Source of the DNA: Pilatotrama ljubarskyi
Lineage: Eukaryota > Basidiomycota > Agaricomycetes > Polyporales > Polyporaceae
Length of the DNA: 64,000 nt
Reading direction: 5' to 3'
NCBI GenBank assembly: GCA_022385805.1
Contig: MU277709.1
Span: 72,640 to 136,639, forward strand
In this document: positions 24,174 through 34,845 of the stretch, piece by piece
Numbering within the stretch: position 1 is the first letter of the stretch
How the letters are laid out: the number at the start of each line of letters is the position of its first letter
Translations under genes and position numbers: made by a program
Notes under the pieces: model-generated
The model's database searches: none
The model's input: only the letters and a program-made list of their open reading frames with translations
What the model was told of the DNA's origin: nothing

Positions 24174-24970
24174 AGACCGGATCTGTATGTCTTGGACGAT
24201 GTGATCCCGGCAGCATTGTCTTGACCAGAAGTTGATCGAGATGTAAGATGTAGCGAGAATGAACGAACGCATCCATATAGCTTTGAGCTCCGGAGCGGTA
24301 AAGTGAGCGCGAGCTGCAAGGCCCAAGTACGGTACAGTACCGAGTACGTGTGGCAGATATGAGCGGTGTTCCGGGAGCTCCCGGAAGGGAATCGGAGCCC
24401 GGACCGATAGCGGTTCCCGGGGTGCACGTGCATGAGCGGCTGAACGCTTGCCACATCTTGTACAGTACTTGCAAGGTTCTCCGTGACACAGCCCGTATCC
24501 CTGCGCTGTCAGTGGTTACTGCGGTCAGCGCTGGCGCGGTGGGCTTATTGGTATGCTGATTACTGAGCACACGTCGGTTGAATGAGAGCTACGTAGCTAT
24601 CAATGCTCTTAGGACAGTGCTAGTAGCATTACTTCGTACTGCGTGACGTGCAAGGACGGCCACAATAATCTCTTCGAACACAAGGCGTCGATCATCTGCA
24701 AAGTAGGCAGCGAAACGCGGTCAGCAGGTTAGTGGAACTTCATGGGACGTTTATGAGGTTCTGACGACTATCTCAATATATATGGCCATTCATGTGCGCA
24801 GTGATAACTCGTTACAATCCAGGACTCATGCTCCCTATGATCCCTTGGGTAGCGGTACTCTTAACCCTCCCGTCACTTGTGTAAGGATGACCTGTGCGTG
24901 TCGATAACATGCAGTGAGTGAATTGCAGTATTTTCGCGATACGGGACTGAATTACCATTGAGTTTGTACC
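24174..24970. other. Intergenic, no gene recognised
   Basis: Stops in all frames. The region separates the 3' ends of prolyl aminopeptidase copy B and the Cys-rich peptide gene. Confidence 0.45.
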
Positions 24971-25168
24971 CTAGTCGCTGCAAGAGCAGGTCTTGCCACT
25001 GCAAGAGCAAGGGGCGGCTAGATCCACTGCATGAACTCGTCAGCGGCCGTTCGCTTGCCACTTCGAAGTGCAAGAGAAGCACAGACCTTCGGCGTTGGCC
25101 ACGGGCGAGGCAGCGGCGAACGCGACGAAGACAGCGACGAGGACGAGGACTTTGTTGAGGATCTGCAT
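24971..25168 (-). CDS. Tiny secreted Cys-rich peptide, metallothionein-like CxC motifs
   Basis: Exon 1 (25168-25087) and exon 2 (25026-24971), with a 60-nt phase-1 intron, give 45 aa. A signal peptide (MQILNKVLVLVAVFVAFAAA, then SPVANAE) is followed by a mature tail ending PCSCSGKTCSCSD. Its four Cys lie in two CxC pairs. CxC pairs of this spacing are the hallmark of fungal copper metallothioneins, but those are normally cytosolic, so a secreted version would be odd. The gene shares with the DCL family the small size, TATA box, leader and intron phase, but not the DCL end. If the intron were retained, the product would be 42 aa ending QANGR and would lack the CxC pairs. Metal binding is inference. 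Confidence 0.65.
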
Positions 25169-25264
25169 GATGCGGTATGTGCGAGTGCTACAGAAGAGTG
25201 GGGTGGTTTCTGAGGTCGCTGAGGTTGCAGGTAGGCTGGTGAGGTTTTGCCCTGGGTGCTGTCG

Positions 25265-25273
25265 CCTTTTATA
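25265..25273 (-). promoter_or_regulatory. TATA box of the Cys-rich peptide gene
   Basis: Minus-strand TATAAAAGG about 100 bp before the ATG at 25168. Confidence 0.6.
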
Positions 25274-26077
25274 CTGCGTCGAGGCGCTACTCGCCTAGCC
25301 CGCATTCCCGAACAAATCCCAGCATCGTCAAAGCGACCATCCTAGGTTGTGGGCCGTGTCGGATATCCCGACGAGCAAGGATGGCTGACGACCTCGTCGG
25401 CATCTATAGCGTGAACAGCTGATCGTGCTCATTGGCGTCGGTACGCTCTCTTGTCAATGTCTTCGGCCCAATTACAAACTCATGCCACGCCACAAGTAGC
25501 CCTCCTGACGGTTCAGCTTATCGTCGCTCACAGCGGCGAATTTCCGCACTTGCGATCCCCCATCTGCACACGCCAACTCAACCTAATGGTACGGCTGCAC
25601 GTCTGAAGTAGTTGACGTGTCTAGGGCACATTCGCGTCCTTGAAGTTGGCCAGCTCCAAAGTGCCCAGAATTGCCTTCCGGATAGACAGCAGGGGCCAGA
25701 ACCGCGGATCCCGACCACTTCAGTGACCGTGTCGCGAACTCACCGCTACAGATAAGCTGTACTGTAATTCCCTGTCGCCCCTCAGGGCCGTCAACGCCAT
25801 GAGCGCCTCGCCGATATGTGTCCCACCCTGTCACGCACTCCAAGTTCCTACTCACGCCCGTCACAGTTCGGGGCGTTCGGCGCACTGAAGAAGCAATGAT
25901 CTCAACGAGGCACAGTGCTGATGACTGCTCCTATTAGGAATGCAGCCTTGCTGAATGACAATCATGAGAGCGCACACGATGGGTGAGGCCAATCCAAAGC
26001 AATTTGTTGTGTCTCTCCGAGACACGGTGCAGGCACTTGAGGCTCTAGCTGAGGCACACTCCGCTGACAGCCATCAA
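25274..26077. other. Intergenic, no gene recognised
   Basis: Lies between the Cys-rich peptide promoter and the end of the first GST-like gene. Only short frames are present. Confidence 0.45.
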
Positions 26078-27118
26078 TCATGCTGGAAGTTGTCCGCATA
26101 CATTCTTTCTCTTGCATCCCCGCTGTCGTCCCTGCCTAAGCCTGCGATTGCGACGCTTCGGAAGCTCTGCGGCGAAGGCCTGGATGATTTTCCAGAGCTC
26201 AATTTGTTGAGCCTTTATCGCACAGGTATGTCGGTGATATGTTCCACTCGTTGACCAAAGAGGTGACTCACATCATCACCCCAGCTCTTCTTGAAGCTAG
26301 GTCCTTCGCGGATATCCCGTATATAATGCGTGATACGCGAGAACTTGTCGCTGTCCAGGGCCTCGAGCAGCTTCTTCCAGTCCTCCTCACTGTACGCCCC
26401 AAGGCGAGTGCGGAGGAACAGCTCCAAGCGCGTGACGAACGGTGCAACAGCAGCATCCGCAATGGACCACTCGCCCGCAGCGAAGCCGGTGGGTGGAAGC
26501 GCGTTCTGCAGCTTCTGGAGCGCCTGCAGGATGCCCTCGACGGGCTTGCCAAGGAAGAAGGCCTCCCTAAACTCGTCGGCGACGTAGTTTCGGTAGATCT
26601 CGACGAAGGTCCGCGCCTTGGCACGGAGGATTGGATCTGTAGGTAGGAGCTTTGCTTCGGGGAAGATGTCGGCGAGGAACTCCAGGATAGCCATGGACTC
26701 GATGACCTTCTTGGACTCGGGTGAGGGCTGGTCGTAGGGTACATCCGGTCCACCGAAGGTCAAGGCGGGGACCTGCAACCGCGGATGCTAATGAGAGCTG
26801 GCACTCGACTGAGGAATCCGAGCGGCACCCACCTTCCCAAATGGATTTATTCGGTAGTACCATTCTGGCCTCGCACCACGCTGATTCAACTGGTAGGCGG
26901 TGTACTTGGCTCCCGCCTCTTAGAGAGTGATGTACACCTAGTGCCCGATCAGTGAACCATTCTCTTCACCTGATGACTGGTCGGACACACCCGCTGTGGA
27001 TAGGGCGAGTCCTATTGAAGATCAAAGTCACTAGATTAGCCTGAACAGACGGTAACGGGAGGTTTCCGACAACACGTACGTCGGCGGTATAGAACGTCAT
27101 TTGTTCGCTGGGAGCCAT
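26078..27118 (-). pseudogene. Glutathione S-transferase-like gene with one in-frame stop
   Basis: Exons are 27118-27080 (13 codons), 27011-26991 (a 21-nt microexon), 26937-26833 and 26772-26272, followed by a poorly defined last exon (26212-26078 is my best guess). The first four have the same sizes as the intact neighbour at 27555-28517, to within one codon. Exon 3 reads VYITL-stop-EAGAKYTAYQL, where the neighbour has VHIALEEAGARY: the first Glu codon has become TAA at 26922-26920. Everything else, including the C-terminal GST domain (GFAAGEWSIADAAVAPF), is open and well conserved. The break must be recent, or the base is a sequencing error, or splicing avoids it; I saw no alternative splice that keeps the frame. 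Confidence 0.75.
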
Positions 27119-27554
27119 GGTGATACTGGACTAGGTCACGGTATTCGTCACCACGATGCGCTTGAGAACAAGGTTCGAGCTGCGTATACTGCGCTGGGGA
27201 GGTGGCACCCGTGCGGTACCGAGGACAGAGTCATCGCGCGCGGTAAATCGCGGAACGTTGACGGGCCGATGTGTATTATAGGAGCTGGTGGGGCAATCTG
27301 TAACGGTCGCAACCCACGTACTTATGGCGCGGGTTCTCGTGGTTGCGTAGCAGACATGATCCCCAACATACTAAGCTGAAATCGAACGGGGACCCAAGAG
27401 TACTTGTGAAGGAAGACGCGCAGCTGGGCCTATTCAGACTGTCTGGTGGCCTCGGATGTCCGCGTAGAAACTCATAATACCAAGCGCATCGTACTAGTCT
27501 TACATCCTTCACGTACAACCTGGTGGCTACGCAATGTATCGAGAGATCAGCTCT
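27119..27554. other. Gap between the two GST genes
   Basis: About 430 bp that must hold the promoter of the first GST-like gene and the 3' end of the second. No motif-bearing frame was found. Confidence 0.45.
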
Positions 27555-28517
27555 TCACTGAACCTTACGATTCATTATGGGCAACTTCCTGCCTAGCTCA
27601 ACCTGAATCGCCTAAAGACAGGGGTCAGCATTTCCGGCAGATAATGAAAGTCAGCATACTCACATCGCCGCCCCAGGTGTCCTTGAAGCTCTTCCGCTCG
27701 CGGAGGTCGTGAACATACTGTCTGAGGCGCGCGAAGCGGTCGCTCGCAATCGCGTCCCGCATCTTCTTGCCGTCCTCCTCGCTGTACTTGCCGAGGTCGG
27801 CGTCCAGGTAGAGGAACATGCGAGCGAGGAACGGGATGACCGCTGCGTCAGCAATAGACCACTCTCCCACGGCGAAGCCAGTTGGCGGCAGCGCGCTTTG
27901 GAGCTTGGCCAAGGCCTCGAGAAGAACTTCGCCCGGTTTGGTGGCGAAGAAGATGACGTCTCTGAACAATTCGTTGACGAAGCTCTGGTAGATGGAGATG
28001 AACGCGCGCGCTTTCTCGCGGAGGACTGGGTCTTCCGGGAGCAGCTTCGCCTCAGGGAAGACGTCTGCGACGAACTCCAGCAGAGCGAGCGACTCTACGA
28101 GCTTTGCGGATTCGGGCGACGGCTGGTCGGGAGGAACATCCGGCCCGCCGAAGGTGATGGCAGGGACCTTGAGAAAAGTCCGTGAGGGTGAGCAGCGTCA
28201 CAGTGGAGGAAACCGCAGAGGTTGAGCCCACCTTGCCGAACGGGTTGACGAGATGGTACCAGTCCGGTTTGTTTTGCGTGTTGATCTGATATGCCTTGTA
28301 TCTCGCACCCGCTTCCTCAAGAGCGATATGGACCTGCGCAGCTCGTATAATTAGTCACAATTCTGACTGGCACGTCAACGACGGTGTACCGACCCTATGC
28401 GCGTAGGGCGAGAACTACGGCGAGCCGCAAGTCAGTATGACTAGCCAATGCTGCAGAGAAGTGTGCAAGAGAACTCACGGTCGTAGTGTATAGCGTGATC
28501 TGTTCAGTCGGGGCCAT
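27555..28517 (-). CDS. Glutathione S-transferase, intact tandem copy
   Basis: Five exons (28517-28479, 28414-28394, 28333-28232, 28167-27664, 27611-27555) give 240 aa, normal for a GST. The N-terminal thioredoxin-like domain contains MAPTEQITLYTTT, the microexon FSPYAHR (the position of the catalytic site, here Ser with no Cys), then VHIALEEAGARY and NPFGKVPAITFGG, with the cis-Pro of the glutathione site. The C-terminal helical domain has ESLALLEFVADVFPEAKLLP and TGFAVGEWSIADAAVIPFL, the conserved Asp-containing GST motif. Reaction: conjugation or transfer of glutathione to electrophiles, probably in the cytosol. The class is not settled; omega-like or Ure2p-like fungal classes are candidates. 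The last 18-residue exon is assigned from splice sites alone. Confidence 0.88.
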
Positions 28518-28977
28518 GAGGGGAAATCTTGAAAGTTGCTGTGGTAGTTCACTTTGCGTTCGTGGTCTATATCATAGCGGTATGAATACACGGACGATCC
28601 GTAGTCTTGGTATATGCATAATAGCTCAGAATCTTCGGCCGTCACGACGACAGTCATCGGCAAGGGCAGTTAGAGGGACCGAAGGAGTACGGCAATAGTA
28701 GTCAGCCCATGACAGCACATCTTGGTCAAAGAAGCCCTTCCCGATCACTGTCATGCACGTTCGCTGTCCAATACACAGCAAACTCAAAAGATGGACACCG
28801 GCTCTGCTCAAGGTGACTCGACAGCCCCCATCGCATGCATTGCCCTGAGAGTCGCAGCAACGGCCAGTTCGCGAAAGCGAGTCACCCACGCTAGAACGAG
28901 TCAGAGGTCACTCTACAATGTGATTCGCCGACGGTATTGATCCCAATGATACAGTAGGTCTATGTTCTACAACCACA
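28518..28977. other. Intergenic gap, no gene recognised
   Basis: Separates the GST start from the 3' end of GMP synthase, both on the minus strand. It should hold the GST promoter. Confidence 0.45.
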
Positions 28978-31084
28978 TCACAGCCACTCTACGGTCTGCG
29001 CAGGCACGTCAGATCTGCCCGACACAGAACGATGGGGCTTACTCACCGCAGGAGGCTTGGACGAGATATCATACGTGACTCGGTTGATGCCCGCGACCTC
29101 GTTTGTTATCCTTGACGAGATTCGGCGCAGCACCTCGGCGGGGAACACGAACCTGGTAGCCGGAGACGTAAGCAAGTGGACATCATGGAGCCAACGTCGG
29201 AAAGCTTCTCACCAGTCCGCCGTCATGAAGTCTTCTGACTGCACGGCACGCAGAGCGATAACCTACAGAGGGATCACTATTGAATGTCCTCACCTAGAGT
29301 GCTCCTGGGACGCACCTGCTCGTATGTCCGGGCATCGCCCATAACACCGACAGCCTTCACAGGCAGAAGGACGGCAAAGGCTTGACTGATCTGATTATAC
29401 AGACCAGCCTTACGAATCTCCTCAATATAGATGTTGTCGGCTTGCTGCAGGATCTTGACTTGGTCACGCGTAACAGGGCCAAGGATACGGATAGCCAGGC
29501 CAGGACCGGGGAAGGGATGGCGCTGAACGAGGTGATCTGGGATGGAGAGGAGACGTCCAAGTGCACGGACTTCGTCTGCGCGTGTTGTGCATGGTCAACC
29601 AACGGCGTACAGACCTTGGCATGTGCGAGACCTACCTTTGAACAGCTCGCGTAGAGGCTCGATGAGCTTCAGCTTCATGTCCTTCAGCAGTCCTCCGACG
29701 TTATGATGCGTCTTGATCGTCGCGCTCGGGCCCTTAAAGCTGATGCTCTCGATGACATCGGGGTAGAGCGTGCCCTGGAGGAGCCATTCGATCTTGCCCT
29801 TCGGGTCCGCACCGCGCTTCTCCTCTTCCTCAGCAGCCGCCTCGATCTTCGCCGCCTCCTCTTCGAAGACGTTGATGAACGTGTTGCCGATGATCTTGCG
29901 CTTCTGCTCGGGGTCCTCGATGCCCTCAAGGCGGGAGAGGAAGAGGTCGGATGCGTCAACGACGGTCAGGTTCACGCCGAGATCCTTGTTGAGCATCTCG
30001 TGCACCTGCTTCGCCTCATTAAGACGAAGCACGCCATTGTCGACCATGATAGCGTGGAAACTGCAGTTGTGCTTGGTCAGACTGAGTAGGCATGCCGCCC
30101 TGCGAACACGTACCGGTCACCAATAGCCTCATGCATGAGCTTAGCAGCGACCGAGCTGTCCACACCACCGCTGACGGCTCCGATGACGCGACCTTTCGGC
30201 CCGCAAATCTCGCGAATGCGGGCGATCTCCTTTCCGATGAACTCCTCCATTGTCCAGTGCTGTCTGCATCCGCAGATGTTGACAACAAAGCGGGAGATGA
30301 CTTCCCTTCCGCGTTTTGAGTGCGTGACCTCGGGGTGGAACTGGATGCCGTAGAAGGGCTTGGTGTTGTGCGCGATCGCGGCAAAGGGCGCAGTGCTCGT
30401 GCGACCGATGACATGAAAGTCAGGGGGGAGTTCTGAGAGTTGGTCTCCGTGCGACATCCAGACCTGGAGGATGTTATGTCTCCAAAAGCATGTCAAGATG
30501 GTCTAGCGCACGTACTTGAAGCTCGTCGCCAAGACCCTCGAAGAGCGCATCTGCGCCTTTGCTCTCGCCGCCGATCTTGGAGATCTGTACCTGCGCGAAG
30601 CCATATTCACGGTGTTCACACTTCGCCACTTTGCCCTTCATGTTCCATGCCATCTCCTACTTTGCCGCTGGTGAGAAACTGTGGATGAACTGACCAACGT
30701 ACAGGAACGCACCTGGAGACCATAGCAGATACCGAGTACTGGGACTCGGAGCTCAAACACCTCGGGGTCCACATGCGGCGCGTCGTTGTCGTACACGCTG
30801 TACGGCGATCCAGAGAGTATGACACCTACGGACTAGGTATAAGCATGCATTTCAACGCACGCTCAGCATACATACCTTTAGGCTTGAAGGTCAGATCCTT
30901 GATCTTTTGGGTGCATGGCATGAGCTCGGCGTAGACATTCAGCTCGCGGCATCTCCGGGTGATGAGATGGCTGTACTGGAGCAGCGTTTCAATTTCGCGC
31001 TTTCTCGTCAAATTCCATTCCACATACTTGCGAGCCAAAGTCAAGGATGAGGATGGTATCGAACTGGTCGTGAATCTCAGCCAT
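28978..31084 (-). CDS. GUA1: GMP synthase (glutamine-hydrolysing)
   Basis: Ten exons (31084-31028, 30975-30876, 30825-30713, 30656-30516, 30463-30114, 30060-29636, 29575-29316, 29262-29213, 29152-29047, 28995-28978) give 539 aa, the usual size. It makes GMP from XMP, ATP and glutamine in the cytosol, the last step of de novo guanine nucleotide synthesis. The class I amidotransferase domain has ILDFGSQYSHLI near the start, the nucleophile Cys in GICYGLQ and the His-Glu pair in FHPEVTH. The ATP pyrophosphatase P-loop is SGGVDSS. The C-terminal dimerisation domain includes [15 protein letters not shown] and ends KPPATVEWL, close to the family's usual PPATIEWE. A Glu-rich insert ([16 protein letters not shown]) lies in the middle. 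All exons join in phase. Its neighbours are unrelated to purine synthesis. Confidence 0.97.
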
Positions 31085-32058
31085 AGCGGAAAGATGAGAA
31101 GTGGACGCAGAGCACTTCCGAGTCGCGCTCGCCAGTCAGGGCTGCAGACAATTTGCTGATAAGATAGACGCCCACTGCCAGACCATGCGCGCTAAATAGT
31201 CGGCTCTTGACCTTTTCTCCACCTCTGCAGTGCTATGCACTTCTGCTATCCGCTTGGATCCTCTCGTCGCGACTCGAGCTGTGCATTCGACTAGACAATA
31301 TGGAAGACTCCCACTACTATGCTCAGCATTCACTCCGGTACCACCGAACAGCCTCACGCTTTCGAGACCTCAGAGCTTGTCGACAGGCTGCTCCCCTCCG
31401 TACGATCCTCACCGTTACCGTGAGCCACGGCTTCAAGTATGAGGACTGCGACTTACCTTCGCGTCTGGGTGGCCGAGAGCAAGAGAGCACCCTATCAATA
31501 ATACCGGGATCGGATTGTGGACATGCGGTTACCACCGGTAGTCCTTCCTTCGACTTACTCATAACGTCTCGATCACTGAGTTCTGGACTTCGAGATCATC
31601 CGGTTGCGATTATAAGCAATGCATGGTAAGTTTGTGGGTGAGATTCATGGCAGCTGGTGCTCTACGAAGCGGCTCAAGATGAAGAGAGCATGTATGGGTA
31701 GCAAGAGGTGAGTTCCCGACCCCGTCGGCCAGTTTGCCAGCCAAGTGGCCGCCCGCACGCCTTCTGATGGGAGCCTCGTGTGACAATTGCAAAACATATG
31801 CATCACCTTCGATCTTCCCCGTGAGCCAATGGTGAGTTCACGCTGGGATGTGATGGCCATCCTCTTTGGGAGACACCGAAGCCTATTGTAGGAAGAGAAG
31901 ACCTGTGAAACCTCCTTGATTATCGTTCAAATCGATTCACCAGGATCAAGTATCATATTCGAATTCTCCCGGAACTGCGAGTCTCCGATGCGGCAACCCT
32001 ATATAGCCTGGGTGGCCAATGGCGTCCTCAGGACACCCCATCTTGCACGTCTTCCGAC
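31085..32058. other. Intergenic between divergent genes
   Basis: Holds the promoters of GMP synthase (minus) and the GNAT acetyltransferase (plus). Only short frames are present. No repeats were seen. Confidence 0.45.
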
Positions 32059-33104
32059 ATGTCCGCTGTCGTCCGCGAAGTCTCGAATCCCTCAGGTGTG
32101 TGCATTGTATGCGCATCACACCTCAACGGCTGAGGCATGCCGATCTTAGAGGATGAGATGAACGCCTGGGCGAAACTACTCGCCGAAGCGTTCAACTACC
32201 GTCAGTTATCTCCAGCGCGTCGCTCTGCGACTCTGCCTGACGATGGGGCATAGAATTCTTTGGCTCAGGGCTTGCTGGAGACAAGTCTCTCCAGGAGCCT
32301 ATCCTCAAAGCGCACATGACTGCAGCGATCGTCAAAGGCGAAGGCGAAATCCATGTCGCAGAACTTCCAGGCGTAGGTGTGGCCGGTGTAGCCGTCTGGT
32401 AATCACCTCGGTCGTCTGGCTTGATTGACGCCAGGACTTACATGCACGCAGGTTCGGCCCAGGATATAAGTTCCTCGATTCGTAAGTGAGAGCCGCCGGT
32501 TTCGCAAACATGTACCTCACCTGTGTCCCAGAGAGGCGCAACGTAAGGCCGGTTGGGACCAAGTGATTGAGCGCCTGCCGCAGCAATACCAGGAGTGGTG
32601 GGACACGGTCAGTTATTTTACCCTCAGTATCCTTCACAGCTAACGAGACAGTCCCTTCAGCTTCTCAAAGACTACGACGCGCTCGCCGAGCGGTCCCTAG
32701 GTCCTGGTGTGAAGCTCGGAAGCTATCACCTGCAGCTGATCGGCACGGCCCCGGAGCACCAGAAGAAAGGCGTCGCCACAGCACTGATGCGGTACGCCGA
32801 AACCAAGGTAAAACTCGTACCGAGCGAGTGAGATCGACAATCGCTAACACGGTGCTCAAGGCTCACGCTGCCAAAGTCCCCTCGTGCCTGGAGACAGTCG
32901 GACCAACGAATGTAAGCAGCATGCCTATCCCTCACCGGTCGAAGCCTTCGTACTTACTGGCCGATCGCACAGGTCAAGATCTACAAATCACTTGGATATG
33001 AGGTCGCAGGTTCAGGTCCCCTCAAGGCGGCCCCTCCTCATCAGGGGAGTTTCGAGATGTTCGTCTTCGTCAAGCACACGGAGAAGGATGATGTCAAGGC
33101 ATGA
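32059..33104 (+). CDS. GNAT-family N-acetyltransferase
   Basis: Eight exons (32059-32095, 32150-32200, 32254-32398, 32452-32481, 32532-32607, 32661-32807, 32861-32911, 32973-33104) give 222 aa. All junctions keep the frame, although several exons are under 80 nt. The acetyl-CoA-binding signature is in LQLIGTAPEHQKKGVATALM (the Q/R-x-x-G-x-A/G pattern), followed by a typical GNAT C-terminal end, VKIYKSLGYEVAGSG. An upstream strand, IHVAELPGVGVAGVAVW, and WFGPGYKFLDS also fit this fungal subfamily. The acceptor molecule is unknown; proteins and small amines are both common in the superfamily. There is no targeting signal, so it is likely cytosolic. Confidence 0.9.
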
Positions 33105-33603
33105 GGATGGACTCGGTCATCCGATGCAGTTCAACCTCCAATATATGTAGTATACCTCCCTCTCTTTCGTCTTTTCAGTTGGGTCGATGTCCATGAAGCG
33201 TCGCTGCTCGCGTTTGAGGCTCCTCCATGTTTCATTAGACCCTATATCTGGAGGCGTCCAGCCCGTCTGTTCAGTCTACCATGCAAATATTCAGTCATCA
33301 ACCTGTTAAGAGACCGGGAATTGAAGGAGAACCTCGCGAAGGAACTACTGTAGGTGGGACGGGCATGAACGCACGCCTCTGGCGGCTGGCCCCCGGCTCT
33401 GGGTCGGCGCGCTGCCACACACGGCCCGGCAGGGCCCGCCCTCTCGTCCCGCCGGAGGCTTCAAGCTTCAAGAGGCGCCAGTGAGCTTTCAGGTTGCGAC
33501 GCCCACGGCGACGCTGAAGTCAGCGAACTCGACGCTCACTAAGGTCCGTCCACCTAATGCGGGCTTCCCACCGTCTGCGTACGATGATACAGATGTTTGT
33601 AGG
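33105..33603. other. Intergenic, promoter of the PrpF-like gene
   Basis: About 0.5 kb between two plus-strand genes. The PrpF frame stays open upstream of 33604 to about 33481, but that part lacks a good ATG context or motif. Confidence 0.45.
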
Positions 33604-34845
33604 ATGTTGCGGGGCATGGCAGGTCGCGCGTCCCCGGCTTTGCCCGCCCTCGCAGCGGCAGGCGCTCGCAGAATGACTACAGCCAACCCCTTGCCCGCGA
33701 CGTTCATGCGTGGTGGTACATCAAAGGGAATCTTTCTCAAGCGATCAGACCTTCCGGAGGATCCGAAGGATTGGATGCCTGTCTTTCAAGGCCTCATGGG
33801 CTCCCCAGACCCCATATACCGACGCCAGTTGAACGGGATGGGCGGCGGCGTGTCCAGTCTGTCCAAAATCTGCGTTGTCGGACCGCCCTCATCGCCAGAG
33901 CGCGCGTCGCATGTGGACATAGAATACATCTTCGTACAGGTCGGCATCGAGGACGGTGCTCTGGACCTCTCAGGCAACTGCGGCAACCTTTCAAGCATGA
34001 TAGGCGTCTTCGCGCTCGACGAGGGTCTCTGCTCGCCGCGACAGGTTGAGGGAGAGGTCGGACTCGCGAGAGTACGATCATACAACACTAACACCGACAA
34101 GGTCATCGACACGACTTTTCCCGTCTCCCTGTCAGAAGACAGGCACGTCGCAGCACTGGACATTCCTCAGGTCGAAATGGCTGGAGTCCCTGGCAAGGCC
34201 TCTCGCATAGTTCTGCAGTTTGTCAACCCTGGTGGTGCTCGCACGGGCAAGCTCCTCCCGACTGGAAATCCTACCGATGTACTTGAGTTCGAAAACGGCT
34301 CCTCTGTCTCACGAATACCTGCCTCTCTGGTAGACGCGACCAATCCAACGGTTTTCACCACCTCACAACACCTCTTTGCCCTTCTGGGTATCGCCGCAGG
34401 TCGGGAGTCCCTCGGAAGACAATTCACTTCACCAGACGTCGAGGCCGTACTGGAGCGCATCCGCCAGGCCGGCGCTGTGAAGATGGGGCTGGATCCGACC
34501 GCGAAGGCCCAGCCAAAGATCGCCGTTCTCAGCGAGCCGGGCAGCGATGAAGGAGACACGGATATAGTCATCCACGCCCTGTCGATGGGTGTTCTCCACA
34601 AGGCCGTTCCGATGACGGTGGGTCTGTGCTTAGGAGTCGCCGCCGGCGTGAAGGGCACACTCGCACATGACATCGTGACGAAGGCGCGCTCTAGAACAGA
34701 GACGAGCCATGGCGACATGCTTCGGATCCGTCACCCTGGAGGCGTAGTCGAGGTCGGGGCGGATATTGCAGAGGATGGCGAAGTGCTGAACGCGCAGGTG
34801 GTGCGAACGGGTAGGCGGCTGATGAAGGGTGTTGTCTGGTGGTGA
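33604..34845 (+). CDS. PrpF-like isomerase (2-methylaconitate isomerase family)
   Basis: A single uninterrupted exon of 413 aa, rare among the larger genes here. The N-terminal 22 residues (MLRGMAGRASPALPALAAAGAR) are rich in Arg and Ala with no acidic residue and look like a mitochondrial presequence; the conserved body begins at MTTANPLPATFMRGGTSKG. The PrpF fold motifs are RGGTSKG, the Cys-bearing SGNCGN near the middle of the first half, and SHGDMLRIRHPGG near the end. Family members isomerise methylaconitate or related unsaturated acids. In fungi propionate is mostly degraded through the methylcitrate cycle in mitochondria, which would suit this enzyme if the presequence is real. The exact substrate is not decided. 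An ATG at 33673 would give a cytosolic form. Confidence 0.92.
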   Translation: MLRGMAGRASPALPALAAAGARRMTTANPLPATFMRGGTSKGIFLKRSDLPEDPKDWMPVFQGLMGSPDPIYRRQLNGMGGGVSSLSKICVVGPPSSPERASHVDIEYIFVQVGIEDGALDLSGNCGNLSSMIGVFALDEGLCSPRQVEGEVGLARVRSYNTNTDKVIDTTFPVSLSEDRHVAALDIPQVEMAGVPGKASRIVLQFVNPGGARTGKLLPTGNPTDVLEFENGSSVSRIPASLVDATNPTVFTTSQHLFALLGIAAGRESLGRQFTSPDVEAVLERIRQAGAVKMGLDPTAKAQPKIAVLSEPGSDEGDTDIVIHALSMGVLHKAVPMTVGLCLGVAAGVKGTLAHDIVTKARSRTETSHGDMLRIRHPGGVVEVGADIAEDGEVLNAQVVRTGRRLMKGVVWW

